A DNA stretch of 64,000 nucleotides from CAIPAT01 sp041665605 (GTDB lineage Bacteria > Verrucomicrobiota > Lentisphaeria > Victivallales > Victivallaceae), in contig JBAYIO010000010.1 of NCBI GenBank assembly GCA_041665605.1, positions 1 to 64,000 on the forward strand, written 5' to 3'. The notes beneath the pieces are model-generated. The model ran no database searches, had not been told where the DNA came from, and saw only the letters and a program-made list of their open reading frames with translations. Position numbers and translations under genes: made by a program. Positions within the stretch are counted from its first letter, which is position 1. The number at the start of each line of letters is the position of its first letter. This document shows positions 26,700-33,611 of the stretch, one piece after another.

Positions 26700-28198
26700 C
26701 CGATACTGCAGATATGAAAGTTAAATATGGCAGACCGAAAGGTTTTTTTGAAATATTTGAACGCCGTCCGGGCGCAATTAAGAAGAATATGCATTACTGT
26801 CCGGGCTGCGGCCACGGCATAGTGCACAAGATTATCGCGGAATCCATCGCGGACTTTGACATCCAGGACCGGACGATCATGATCGCCCCGGTCGGATGCT
26901 CCGTTTTTTCATACTATTATTATGACTGTTTCGGCATTTCCGCCCCGCACGGCCGCGCGCCGGCGGTGGCGACCGGACTGGTCAGAGCCAACCCGGATAA
27001 TATCGTGGTTTCCTACCAGGGCGACGGCGATCTGGGGGCGATCGGCTTCAATAACTTCATTCAGGCGGCCAACCGCGGCGAAAACATCGCGGTGTTCTTT
27101 GTCAATAACGGCATTTACGGCATGACCGGCGGCCAGATGGCCCCGACCACGCTGCCCGGACAGAAAACCGTGACGTCGCCTCTGGGCCGTTCGGTCACCA
27201 ACGAGGGGTATCCGCTGAAAGTGTCGGAAATGGTCTCCGCGCTCGACGCCCCGATATATGTGGAAAGAGTTTCTCTGAGTTCGACCAAGAACATCATGAA
27301 AACCCGCAAAGCGATAAGAAAGGCGTTCCAGAACACGATTGACAAAAAAGGCTTTTCCATGGTGGAGATTCTGGCCGGATGCCCGGTCAATATGAAATTC
27401 AATTCCAGGGAAATGAACGAATTCATTGAAAACCAGATGCAGCATTACTTCCCGCTGGGCTGCTTTAAAGACATCTCCGACACGCGCGATCCGATCAAAC
27501 GGCCCGAAGGCATTTATGACAAGCAGAAAGTCAAAGACATTCTCTATCCGATCAAGGTGGCGAAAGGGGTCAGCGCGGATTTCAAAAATGAATCCAAGAT
27601 TTTCCAGAAGGAAAGAAAGATCAAGATCGCCGGGTTCGGCGGACAGGGCGTGCTCAGTCTGGGCATGATGATCGCCACCATGGGGAAACTGCGCAATTTC
27701 AATGTCACCTGGCTGCCCTCATACGGACCTGAAATGCGCGGCGGCACCGCCAACTGCACCATCATCACCAGCCGCACCAAGGTCTGCTCGCCAATCGTTG
27801 ACAAGCTGTGCAATCTGCTGATCGTGCTGAACCAGCCGTCAATGGAGATGTTTCTGCCGGAACTCAAACAGAACGGGGTGCTGCTGTACGACAGTTCCAC
27901 CATCGCGCCGCCGAAATGCAGCGAGGACAAAATCATCTACGCCGTCAAGGCATCCGACATCGCCAAGAGAATCGGCAGCCTGAGATGCGCCAATTCCGTG
28001 ATCCTCGGCGCGCTTTCAGTAGTCATGAAAGACTATTTCCTGGAAGGGAAAGATAAAAAGGACTTCGACCGCGCCTTTGAAGAAGCGATCATGGACTGTT
28101 TTGCCGACAAGCAGAATGTCATCCAGATGAATATCGAGGCTTTCTACGCCGGCAAAGAAGCGGTTGAAGGCACACTGACCAATCCGCACAAGACATAA
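26696..28198 (+). CDS. 2-oxoacid:ferredoxin oxidoreductase, fused beta-gamma subunit
   Basis: 500 aa from ATG 26696 (GAGGAGAAAAG just upstream). Residues 1-300 are the TPP-binding beta subunit: CPGCGHGIVHK, a GDGDLGAIG metal/TPP motif, and NNGIYGMTGGQMAPTT. Residues 315-490 are the gamma subunit: IKIAGFGGQGVLSLGMMIAT, then SYGPEMRGGTANC. These are separate genes in many organisms; here one continuous frame joins them. The stop is 13 bp before hisF. It completes a three-gene, four-domain oxidoreductase. Confidence 0.88.
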   Translation: MTDTADMKVKYGRPKGFFEIFERRPGAIKKNMHYCPGCGHGIVHKIIAESIADFDIQDRTIMIAPVGCSVFSYYYYDCFGISAPHGRAPAVATGLVRANPDNIVVSYQGDGDLGAIGFNNFIQAANRGENIAVFFVNNGIYGMTGGQMAPTTLPGQKTVTSPLGRSVTNEGYPLKVSEMVSALDAPIYVERVSLSSTKNIMKTRKAIRKAFQNTIDKKGFSMVEILAGCPVNMKFNSREMNEFIENQMQHYFPLGCFKDISDTRDPIKRPEGIYDKQKVKDILYPIKVAKGVSADFKNESKIFQKERKIKIAGFGGQGVLSLGMMIATMGKLRNFNVTWLPSYGPEMRGGTANCTIITSRTKVCSPIVDKLCNLLIVLNQPSMEMFLPELKQNGVLLYDSSTIAPPKCSEDKIIYAVKASDIAKRIGSLRCANSVILGALSVVMKDYFLEGKDKKDFDRAFEEAIMDCFADKQNVIQMNIEAFYAGKEAVEGTLTNPHKT

Positions 28199-28211
28199 TC
28201 AGGAGTATAAA

Positions 28212-28976
28212 ATGCTTGCCAAGCGTATCATTCCCTGCCTTGACGTTACCGGCGGCAGGGTGGTTAAAGGGGTCAATTTCGTTAATCTCATTGACGCCGG
28301 CGACCCCGTGGAAGCCGCGATTGAATATGACCGCCAGGGCGCCGATGAAATCGTCTTTCTCGACATTACCGCCTCCAGCGACGACCGTGACACCATGGTT
28401 GACGTTGTCCGCCGCACCGCGGAAAAGGTCTTTATTCCGGTCACGGTCGGCGGCGGCATCCGCACGGTCGAGGACATGCGCCGCATGCTGAATTCCGGAG
28501 CGGATAAAGTTTCCGTCAATACCGCCGCCATTTTGAATCCGGACTTGATCCGCGCCGGAGCCGAGCGCTTCGGCAGCCAGTGCATTGTGCTGGCGATTGA
28601 CGCCAGGCGGGTGCCGGGGCAAAAAGGCAAATGGCAGGTTTTCACTCACGGCGGACGCAAACCCACTGAACTCGACGCCGTTGAATGGGCGAAGTACGGG
28701 GTCGCGCTGGGCGCCGGGGAAATCCTGCTTACCAGCATGGACGCCGACGGCACCAAAGACGGCTATGACTGCGAGCTTACCCGCGCGGTCTCCGAATCCG
28801 TTTCCGTTCCGGTGATCGCCTCCGGCGGGGCCGGAACCCTCGAACATCTGGTGGAAGTCCTGGAAAAAGGCAAAGCGGATGCGGTGCTCGCGGCCAGCAT
28901 TTTTCACTTCGGCATTTTTACCGTGCCGCAGACTAAGGATTTTTTAAGGAAGCACAACATTCCGGTCAGAAACTGA
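28212..28976 (+). CDS. hisF: Imidazole glycerol phosphate synthase, cyclase subunit HisF
   Basis: 254 aa, full length for HisF. It opens MLAKRIIPCLDVTGGRVVKG, with the catalytic Asp in the CLDV strand, and has VLAIDARRV (second catalytic Asp), TVGGGIRTVEDM and PVIASGGAGTLEHL phosphate-binding loops. HisF makes IGP and AICAR from PRFAR with ammonia from HisH in histidine synthesis. No other his gene is nearby; it sits between an oxidoreductase and malic enzyme, 13 bp downstream of the former, with AGGAG before its ATG. Confidence 0.95.
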   Translation: MLAKRIIPCLDVTGGRVVKGVNFVNLIDAGDPVEAAIEYDRQGADEIVFLDITASSDDRDTMVDVVRRTAEKVFIPVTVGGGIRTVEDMRRMLNSGADKVSVNTAAILNPDLIRAGAERFGSQCIVLAIDARRVPGQKGKWQVFTHGGRKPTELDAVEWAKYGVALGAGEILLTSMDADGTKDGYDCELTRAVSESVSVPVIASGGAGTLEHLVEVLEKGKADAVLAASIFHFGIFTVPQTKDFLRKHNIPVRN

Positions 28977-28980
28977 CCGG
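28962..28980. terminator. Hairpin overlapping the hisF stop codon
   Basis: CCGGTCAG-AAA-CTGACCGG is a perfect 8-bp stem that includes the TGA. No T-run follows, so it may only partly separate hisF from the malic enzyme gene. Confidence 0.35.
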
Positions 28981-29024
28981 CTTAACCCGTCAGCAGGCAA
29001 TATATAATTTGAGGATATTTTAAA

Positions 29025-30356
29025 ATGGACAAAAACGAACTGAATCAGGCAAGCTTATTCTATCACGCAAACCCCCGGCCGGGCAAGATCACGGTAGTTT
29101 CGACGAAGCAATGTGAGACTCAGCACGACCTTTCCATGGCCTACACGCCCGGTGTCGCCAAACCCTGCCTGGAAATCAAGGACCATCCGGAAGATGTCTG
29201 GAAATATACTTCCCGCGGCAATATGGTCGCGGTCGTCAGCGACGGCACCGCCGTGCTCGGGCTGGGCAACATCGGCCCCGAAGCCGGACTGCCGGTGATG
29301 GAAGGCAAATGCGTATTGTTCAAAAAGTTTGCGGACATTGACGCCATTCCGCTGTGCATCGGCAGGGTGTTCAACGACAAAGGGCGCACTGACGCAAAGC
29401 TGGTGATCGAGACAGTGCAGCGCCTGGAACCGACCTTTGGCGGCATCAACCTGGAAGACATCGGGGCCCCGGCCTGCTTTGAAGTGGAGCAGACGCTGAA
29501 GAAGATCATGGGCATCCCGGTATTTCATGATGACCAGCACGGCACCGCGATCATTTCCCTGGCCGGTATTCTCAATGCCATGAAAATGGTCGGCAAGAAA
29601 ATAGAGAACTGCCGGTTTGTCGTTAACGGCGCCGGCGCCGCCGGCATCGCCTGCAGCGAATTCTACATCCGCGCCGGAGCCCGCCGCGAAAACTTCATCA
29701 TGTGCGACTCCAAAGGCGTAATCAGCAAAAAACGCACCGACCTTACCGCTGAAAAACTGAATTTTGCGGTTGACACCAACGCTGAAACCCTGGCGGACGC
29801 GCTCAAAGGCGCGGATATTTTCATGGGCGTCTCCGTGGCCAATTGCGTTACGAAGGAAATGGTCAAAACTATGGCGGACGGCGCAGTCATATTCGCCATG
29901 GCCAATCCCACCCCGGAAATTTTCCCGCAGGACGCGCTGGACGCCGGGGCCGCAGTCGTGGGAACCGGCCGTACCGATTTTCCGAATCAAGTCAACAACG
30001 TGCTCGGCTTCCCCGGAATCTTCCGCGGGGCGCTTGATGTCCGCGCCACCGATATCAATGAGGAAATGAAGCTGGCGGCATCCTGCGCCCTGGCTTCGAT
30101 TGTTCTGGAAAAAATTCCGGCGGACGTTTATGCCGTCCTGGCCTCCGCTTATCCCGCCGACGCCAAGGACGGCATGTTTGACGGCGAAGTTCCGCTGAAG
30201 CGCTCGATGGTCATCCCGAAACCGTTTGATCCCCGCGTGGTGCCCCGTGTCGCCCGCTTCGTGGCCGAGGCCGCCATGCGCACCGGCGTGGCCCAGGTCC
30301 GGATAGATGACCTGGACGCCTATGAAAAAGCCGTCGCCGCCAGGATCAAAGGCTGA
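29025..30356 (+). CDS. NAD(P)-dependent malic enzyme (short form)
   Basis: 443 aa. It has LSMAYTPGVAKPCLEI, a GDGTAVLGLGNIGPE-like segment (SDGTAVLGLGNIGPEAGLPV), the metal-binding FEVEQTLK/FHDDQHGTAI regions and a Rossmann fold starting FVVNGAGAAGIACSEF. Malic enzyme converts malate to pyruvate and CO2 with reduction of NAD(P). It lacks the C-terminal phosphotransacetylase-like domain of long MaeB. Its placement after a 2-oxoacid:ferredoxin oxidoreductase suggests joint control of pyruvate, reductant and CO2 flow; that link is inference. Confidence 0.9.
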   Translation: MDKNELNQASLFYHANPRPGKITVVSTKQCETQHDLSMAYTPGVAKPCLEIKDHPEDVWKYTSRGNMVAVVSDGTAVLGLGNIGPEAGLPVMEGKCVLFKKFADIDAIPLCIGRVFNDKGRTDAKLVIETVQRLEPTFGGINLEDIGAPACFEVEQTLKKIMGIPVFHDDQHGTAIISLAGILNAMKMVGKKIENCRFVVNGAGAAGIACSEFYIRAGARRENFIMCDSKGVISKKRTDLTAEKLNFAVDTNAETLADALKGADIFMGVSVANCVTKEMVKTMADGAVIFAMANPTPEIFPQDALDAGAAVVGTGRTDFPNQVNNVLGFPGIFRGALDVRATDINEEMKLAASCALASIVLEKIPADVYAVLASAYPADAKDGMFDGEVPLKRSMVIPKPFDPRVVPRVARFVAEAAMRTGVAQVRIDDLDAYEKAVAARIKG

Positions 30357-30385
30357 TTTCACAACGGCTTTTCCGGCAACCGCGC

Positions 30386-30413
30386 ACTCCGGGCTTTTAG
30401 AGAGTGCCTGAGC
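30386..30413. repeat. Palindromic repeat unit outside the gene (copy 1)
   Basis: A 28-bp unit, ACTCCGGGCTTTTAGAGAGT followed by GCCTGAGC, matches the three core copies inside the terminase-small gene but lies beyond that gene's stop codon. It is 88 bp from the nearest internal unit. Confidence 0.75.
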
Positions 30414-30423
30414 ATGATCCATA

Positions 30424-31461
30424 TTATATTTCATGGTTTGCCTGTCTATTCTTCAACAGCCGCTGCCGCTCCTTTCTCGACATTTTAGAGAACCGCCGGG
30501 CGGAGGCTTTGTCTGTCCGGGAGAACCGGGAAGCATGGGCGGATGCAGCGAACTCCGAGCTTTTGGAGAGTCCTTGAGCAGGCAACAGCTCATTCCCATT
30601 ATTCACCGTATTCACATCGTCTCCAGGACACTCCGAGCTTTTGGAGAGTCTTTGAGCGGAACTGTGTTCCGCAATGGAGGGTTGTGCGCTGTCACAGCCG
30701 CCCGACTCCGAGCTTTTGGAGAGTGCCTGAGCTGACATATTGTCCAGCCAGTAACGGACGGCTTTCAGATTGGGCGGGAGCTGACGCTCTGTTATTCTGC
30801 GAAAATCGCCGTCGCGATAAGTTTCGGTGGTTACGGTACACTTGCCCAGTGCGATTGCCAGCAGTTGACCGCGCAGCCTGGCGTAACATTCCCGCCTGCC
30901 GCGTTCCAGCGCGGCGGCGAATTCCGGGAACTGCTTCTTATAATTATAGAATGACGACGGGGCAATTCCCAGCCGTCCGGCAATCCGTGAATCCGTGTCG
31001 CCGTTGCCGGCATGGGTTTCGGCTTCCGCCGGAAAACTTTCATCGTACTTCAAATTTGACGGAATGTTCATGTTTACGGATGCCGGACTGCTACGGAATT
31101 CGACGGGTTCCCCGCCGTCATCAGCATACTGTTTATTCCGCTCCAGCCAGCGAATGACGGCGTTCACATCCGGCGCGCGCCGTCGGACGGTTTTGGTTTC
31201 GCGCCCGTTGTCTCCGCGTTTGACGGTGGTGACAGAACAGCAGCCCGTTGCCAGGTCCATCAGACTGTCGCCAACCTTGTCCGCAACCGTCATCCGTCCG
31301 GTCTCGACGGCGCCGGCAAATTCCGGGAACTGCCGCTGATAAACGTAAAACGAGTCTTCGGAGATGCCCAGTTCTGCCGCGATCTCTATGTTTTTAAGTC
31401 CTTTCGCCGCGTATTCCCCGGCGCGTTCCGGAAAACTTTCGTCATACTTCAATTTTGTCAT
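30424..31461 (-). CDS. Terminase small subunit-like HTH protein with duplicated domain and repetitive tail
   Basis: 345 aa. Two tandem copies of a domain of about 105 aa share LKYDESFP, an IA..LGI..SFY.Y helix-turn-helix, QFPEFA.A.E.GR and a C-terminal V.RWL/VRYWL; this looks like phage terminase small-subunit DNA-binding domains. The last 110 residues are a tail of 25-26-aa units, each beginning AQxLSKSSE (last unit ARRFSKMSR). GGAG lies about 8 nt before ATG 31461. No terminase large gene is adjacent. The small subunit normally recognises the packaging site; here a residual or co-opted DNA-binding role is possible. Some other HTH protein remains an alternative. Confidence 0.6.
   Translation of the reverse strand: MTKLKYDESFPERAGEYAAKGLKNIEIAAELGISEDSFYVYQRQFPEFAGAVETGRMTVADKVGDSLMDLATGCCSVTTVKRGDNGRETKTVRRRAPDVNAVIRWLERNKQYADDGGEPVEFRSSPASVNMNIPSNLKYDESFPAEAETHAGNGDTDSRIAGRLGIAPSSFYNYKKQFPEFAAALERGRRECYARLRGQLLAIALGKCTVTTETYRDGDFRRITERQLPPNLKAVRYWLDNMSAQALSKSSESGGCDSAQPSIAEHSSAQRLSKSSECPGDDVNTVNNGNELLPAQGLSKSSEFAASAHASRFSRTDKASARRFSKMSRKERQRLLKNRQANHEI
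30474..30732 (-). repeat. In-frame hairpin-forming repeats with 75-78-bp period
   Basis: Core units lie at 30552-30579, 30630-30657 and 30705-30732, and a diverged one at 30474-30492. Starts are 78, 78 and 75 bp apart, all multiples of three, so each encodes (A/Q)xLSKSSE or its variant in one frame. Each core can fold: ACTCC-GAGCTTTT-GGAGaGT. The diverged unit keeps a stem, TTCTC-GACATTTTA-GAGAA, despite changed bases. The 47-50-bp stretches between units are unrelated to each other. Confidence 0.85.
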
Positions 31462-31500
31462 TTTTCGGTCTCCATTTTTAACCTTTGTCCAGGCGTCGTG

Positions 31501-31560
31501 TATCTACCTATAGTAAATTTGTCAACGCAAACTGCGCAGACAGGTTCAAATAACGCGAAA
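31501..31560. repeat. Terminase-leader repeat, second copy
   Basis: Roughly 47 of 60 bases match 570-629, including TATAGTAAA, TTGTCAAC, AACTGCG and GTTCAAATAACG. Both copies lie just upstream of a minus-strand terminase-type gene, and both contain TTGACA on the minus strand. Downstream AAAAATACGAATGC (31594-31607) resembles AAAAAATACGAAAGCC at 7235-7250. Confidence 0.7.
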
Positions 31561-31652
31561 AATGCAATTTTAAAAGTCATATATTTTACGACAAAAATAC
31601 GAATGCAATATTCCTTGAAATTATATTTTCATTCATTTTTATCGAACAATGG

Positions 31653-31681
31653 TTGCTTTTTAATCTATTGTGGTATATACT
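31653..31681 (+). promoter_or_regulatory. Promoter of the third GntR/LacI regulator
   Basis: TTGCTT (31653-31658) and TATACT (31676-31681) are 17 bp apart, 40 bp before the ATG at 31721. Confidence 0.7.
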
Positions 31682-31687
31682 AGTATA
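31676..31687. promoter_or_regulatory. Candidate operator over the -10 box
   Basis: TATACTAGTATA is a perfect 12-bp palindrome whose first half is the -10 box. It shares a GTATA/TATAC half-site with the second locus. Binding by the adjacent regulator would block its own promoter; inferred. Confidence 0.5.
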
Positions 31688-31720
31688 GTAATATATAAGT
31701 GCATACTAGAGGTGCCATGA

Positions 31721-32836
31721 ATGGACGCTTTTGATATTAATAAGTTTACTAAGAAATTAAAGCTTACCGGCGGCAGTGATTATTTATCACGAATGCCTTT
31801 ATATGAATGTATCCGCCGCACTCTTCAGGAGATGATCGTCAGCGGGGAAATCCCCGATGGCTGCCAGTTGCCGTCTGATAAAATTTTTGCGAAGGCTTTA
31901 GGGATTAATCATATAACTCTTGGCAAGGCGCTTAATGAAATCCGCCAATGCGGTTTGCTTATTCGCAACCATTCCGGAACGTTTGTTCATTCTCCCAGTC
32001 AAGCGGAGATCAATATTTCCGGAACCCAGGAAAAATTGGTTTCGGTAATTTTTGACGATGTCACTTCTGGAACTTTCCAGTCAGAACTTTTTGTTGCGGT
32101 TCATAATGCACTGGTGGCAAATAACCTGGAAATGTTGTTTTCAAGTTCTGCCGGACACGCTGACGCTCAGTTTGCCGGAATTCGCTCAATGCTGCTGAAG
32201 CCTAACTGCTGCGGCTGTCTTGTATGGTCAATTATGAATGCCGGACAGGTTAAAGAACTGATGCGAATCAAACCCAGAAATTTTCCACTGATCATACTCG
32301 ACAAAAATTATTCCGCCATTGCCTACGACAGCGTACTCTATGATATTTTTGATGCCGCCCGCAAAGTAGGGACCTACTATCTCAAGCAAGGATATCAGAA
32401 ATTAGCCTTTGTTGGTGACAGCAGCCAAAGGGAATTTATGGAACAGCGAATTGCAGGATTACGCTCAGTCCTGCGCAGTGCAGAAGATTTAGAACTTATT
32501 TATTACGAAGAAAAAGATACAATTATCCTTGACAAATATGAGGAAATTCCGCTTATTACTGCCAATTTAAAAGCATTGAACTGGTTATATCAGACATGGC
32601 AAAGCGACAGGCGCCAAGCCAGGAATTCAATACCGGTAGCGACTTTCGGGACCAGGAATGATCTGCTGCCGCCATTGCCGGTTTTGGAAGTGATCTTCTC
32701 TTCCGAAGAGGTAGGCTATAAATCTGTTGAATTGCTGGTTGCCCGCTTGCACGGCGACCAGAGTAATTACCAGAAACACCTGATCAAAGGCATCATTCGC
32801 GAACCAGTATTATCAACCGAGCTTGTAATAAAATAA
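31721..32836 (+). CDS. GntR/LacI hybrid transcriptional regulator (third)
   Basis: 371 aa. The winged helix spans about residues 25-95 (MPLYECIRRTLQEMIVSGEI, CQLPSDKIFAKALGINHITL, SGTFVHS). The C-terminal sensor keeps the LacI layout (LVSVIFDDVTSGTFQSEL, YYLKQGYQKLAFVGDSSQRE) but its last third is divergent, so its ligand is likely unusual. AGAGG lies 8 nt before the start. The gene faces the terminase-small gene and reads into a prepilin-like gene, a DUF4838 protein and an oxidoreductase, its probable regulon. Confidence 0.88.
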   Translation: MDAFDINKFTKKLKLTGGSDYLSRMPLYECIRRTLQEMIVSGEIPDGCQLPSDKIFAKALGINHITLGKALNEIRQCGLLIRNHSGTFVHSPSQAEINISGTQEKLVSVIFDDVTSGTFQSELFVAVHNALVANNLEMLFSSSAGHADAQFAGIRSMLLKPNCCGCLVWSIMNAGQVKELMRIKPRNFPLIILDKNYSAIAYDSVLYDIFDAARKVGTYYLKQGYQKLAFVGDSSQREFMEQRIAGLRSVLRSAEDLELIYYEEKDTIILDKYEEIPLITANLKALNWLYQTWQSDRRQARNSIPVATFGTRNDLLPPLPVLEVIFSSEEVGYKSVELLVARLHGDQSNYQKHLIKGIIREPVLSTELVIK

Positions 32837-32854
32837 CAAATCGAAGGAAGAAAA

Positions 32855-33559
32855 ATGAAAGAAAAACAATCAGGTTCCAAAGTATGGATGGGGATGAAAA
32901 GGCATATGAAGACGAAATTCACACTTGTTGAACTCCTTGTAGTGATTGCTATTATTGCAATTTTGGCTGCCATGTTACTGCCAGCCTTGAACAAAGCGCG
33001 GGATAGAGCCAGAGACAGTGAATGCACCAGTCAATTTAAACAATATGGTACCGCGTTGCATATGTACAGCAACGATAACAACGATTTTCTTGGCGCAATA
33101 TTTCTGCATGGCGGATCGGTTTCCGCAGGCGGAGCAATTACGTTTCCTTCGCTTTTCAATCCCTATCTTGAGAACAGGAAAGGCTTGACCGGCAAGAGTA
33201 CTGTTATGCTATGCCCGTATATCGCCCGTAATTATCCGAGCACCAATACATATGTGTCTTACAAATGCAGTATTTGGTGGAATTGTGACAAAATGGGTTG
33301 CAACCGGGCAGTATTGAATAATACGACATACGGCAACTGCGGCCCCGCGCGAAAAACAGGCCAGGTAAAATATCCGTCAATCGCGCAGATTTTTCGGGAT
33401 GCGTATTCGAATCAGCATTCCAAGGCTAGTTATGCCAATTGTGGCACTCCGACCACTTTTGTTGATGGACACGTCTCCTTTCAAAATTACTATGCTAATC
33501 CTGCATCATTAAAGTCCCAGAATAATTATCGCGGATGGGATGCTGATCCCAAGTTTTAA
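32855..33559 (+). CDS. Prepilin-type N-terminal domain protein (pseudopilin-like), locus 3
   Basis: 234 aa. After a long leader with MKRHMKTK comes FTLVELLVVIAIIAILAAML, then LPALNKARDRARDSECTSQF. This is the most diverged of the four copies; the residue before Phe is Lys. The end has TTFVDGHVSFQNYYANPASL, a clear DGHV tail. GAAGGAAG precedes the ATG at a good distance, 18 bp after the regulator stop, so it is probably cotranscribed with it. Six Cys in the middle could form disulfides outside the membrane. Confidence 0.85.
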   Translation: MKEKQSGSKVWMGMKRHMKTKFTLVELLVVIAIIAILAAMLLPALNKARDRARDSECTSQFKQYGTALHMYSNDNNDFLGAIFLHGGSVSAGGAITFPSLFNPYLENRKGLTGKSTVMLCPYIARNYPSTNTYVSYKCSIWWNCDKMGCNRAVLNNTTYGNCGPARKTGQVKYPSIAQIFRDAYSNQHSKASYANCGTPTTFVDGHVSFQNYYANPASLKSQNNYRGWDADPKF

Positions 33560-33611
33560 CATAATTAATTCTCCGGCATCCGTTGGGATGACATGACTAA
33601 GGAAATTCAGG

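Noticed and set aside
29055..30434. 459-aa minus-strand ORF over the malic enzyme gene
   Set aside because: It is an antisense shadow of a well-recognised enzyme with clear motifs; its composition (His/Gln/Gly-rich) is that of a reverse-frame artefact. Only the part next to the terminase gene shares the repeat peptide, because the repeat lies there.
30386..30732. Repeats of 28 bp with 47-50-bp spacers as a CRISPR array
   Set aside because: Three of the spaced units and the diverged one are in frame within a continuous coding sequence, the outer copy is off-period, the repeats differ in sequence, and no cas gene is nearby.
30543..31157. 204-aa plus-strand ORF over the terminase-small gene
   Set aside because: Antisense to a gene with duplicated conserved domains, and Arg/Trp/Pro-rich in the manner of a shadow frame.
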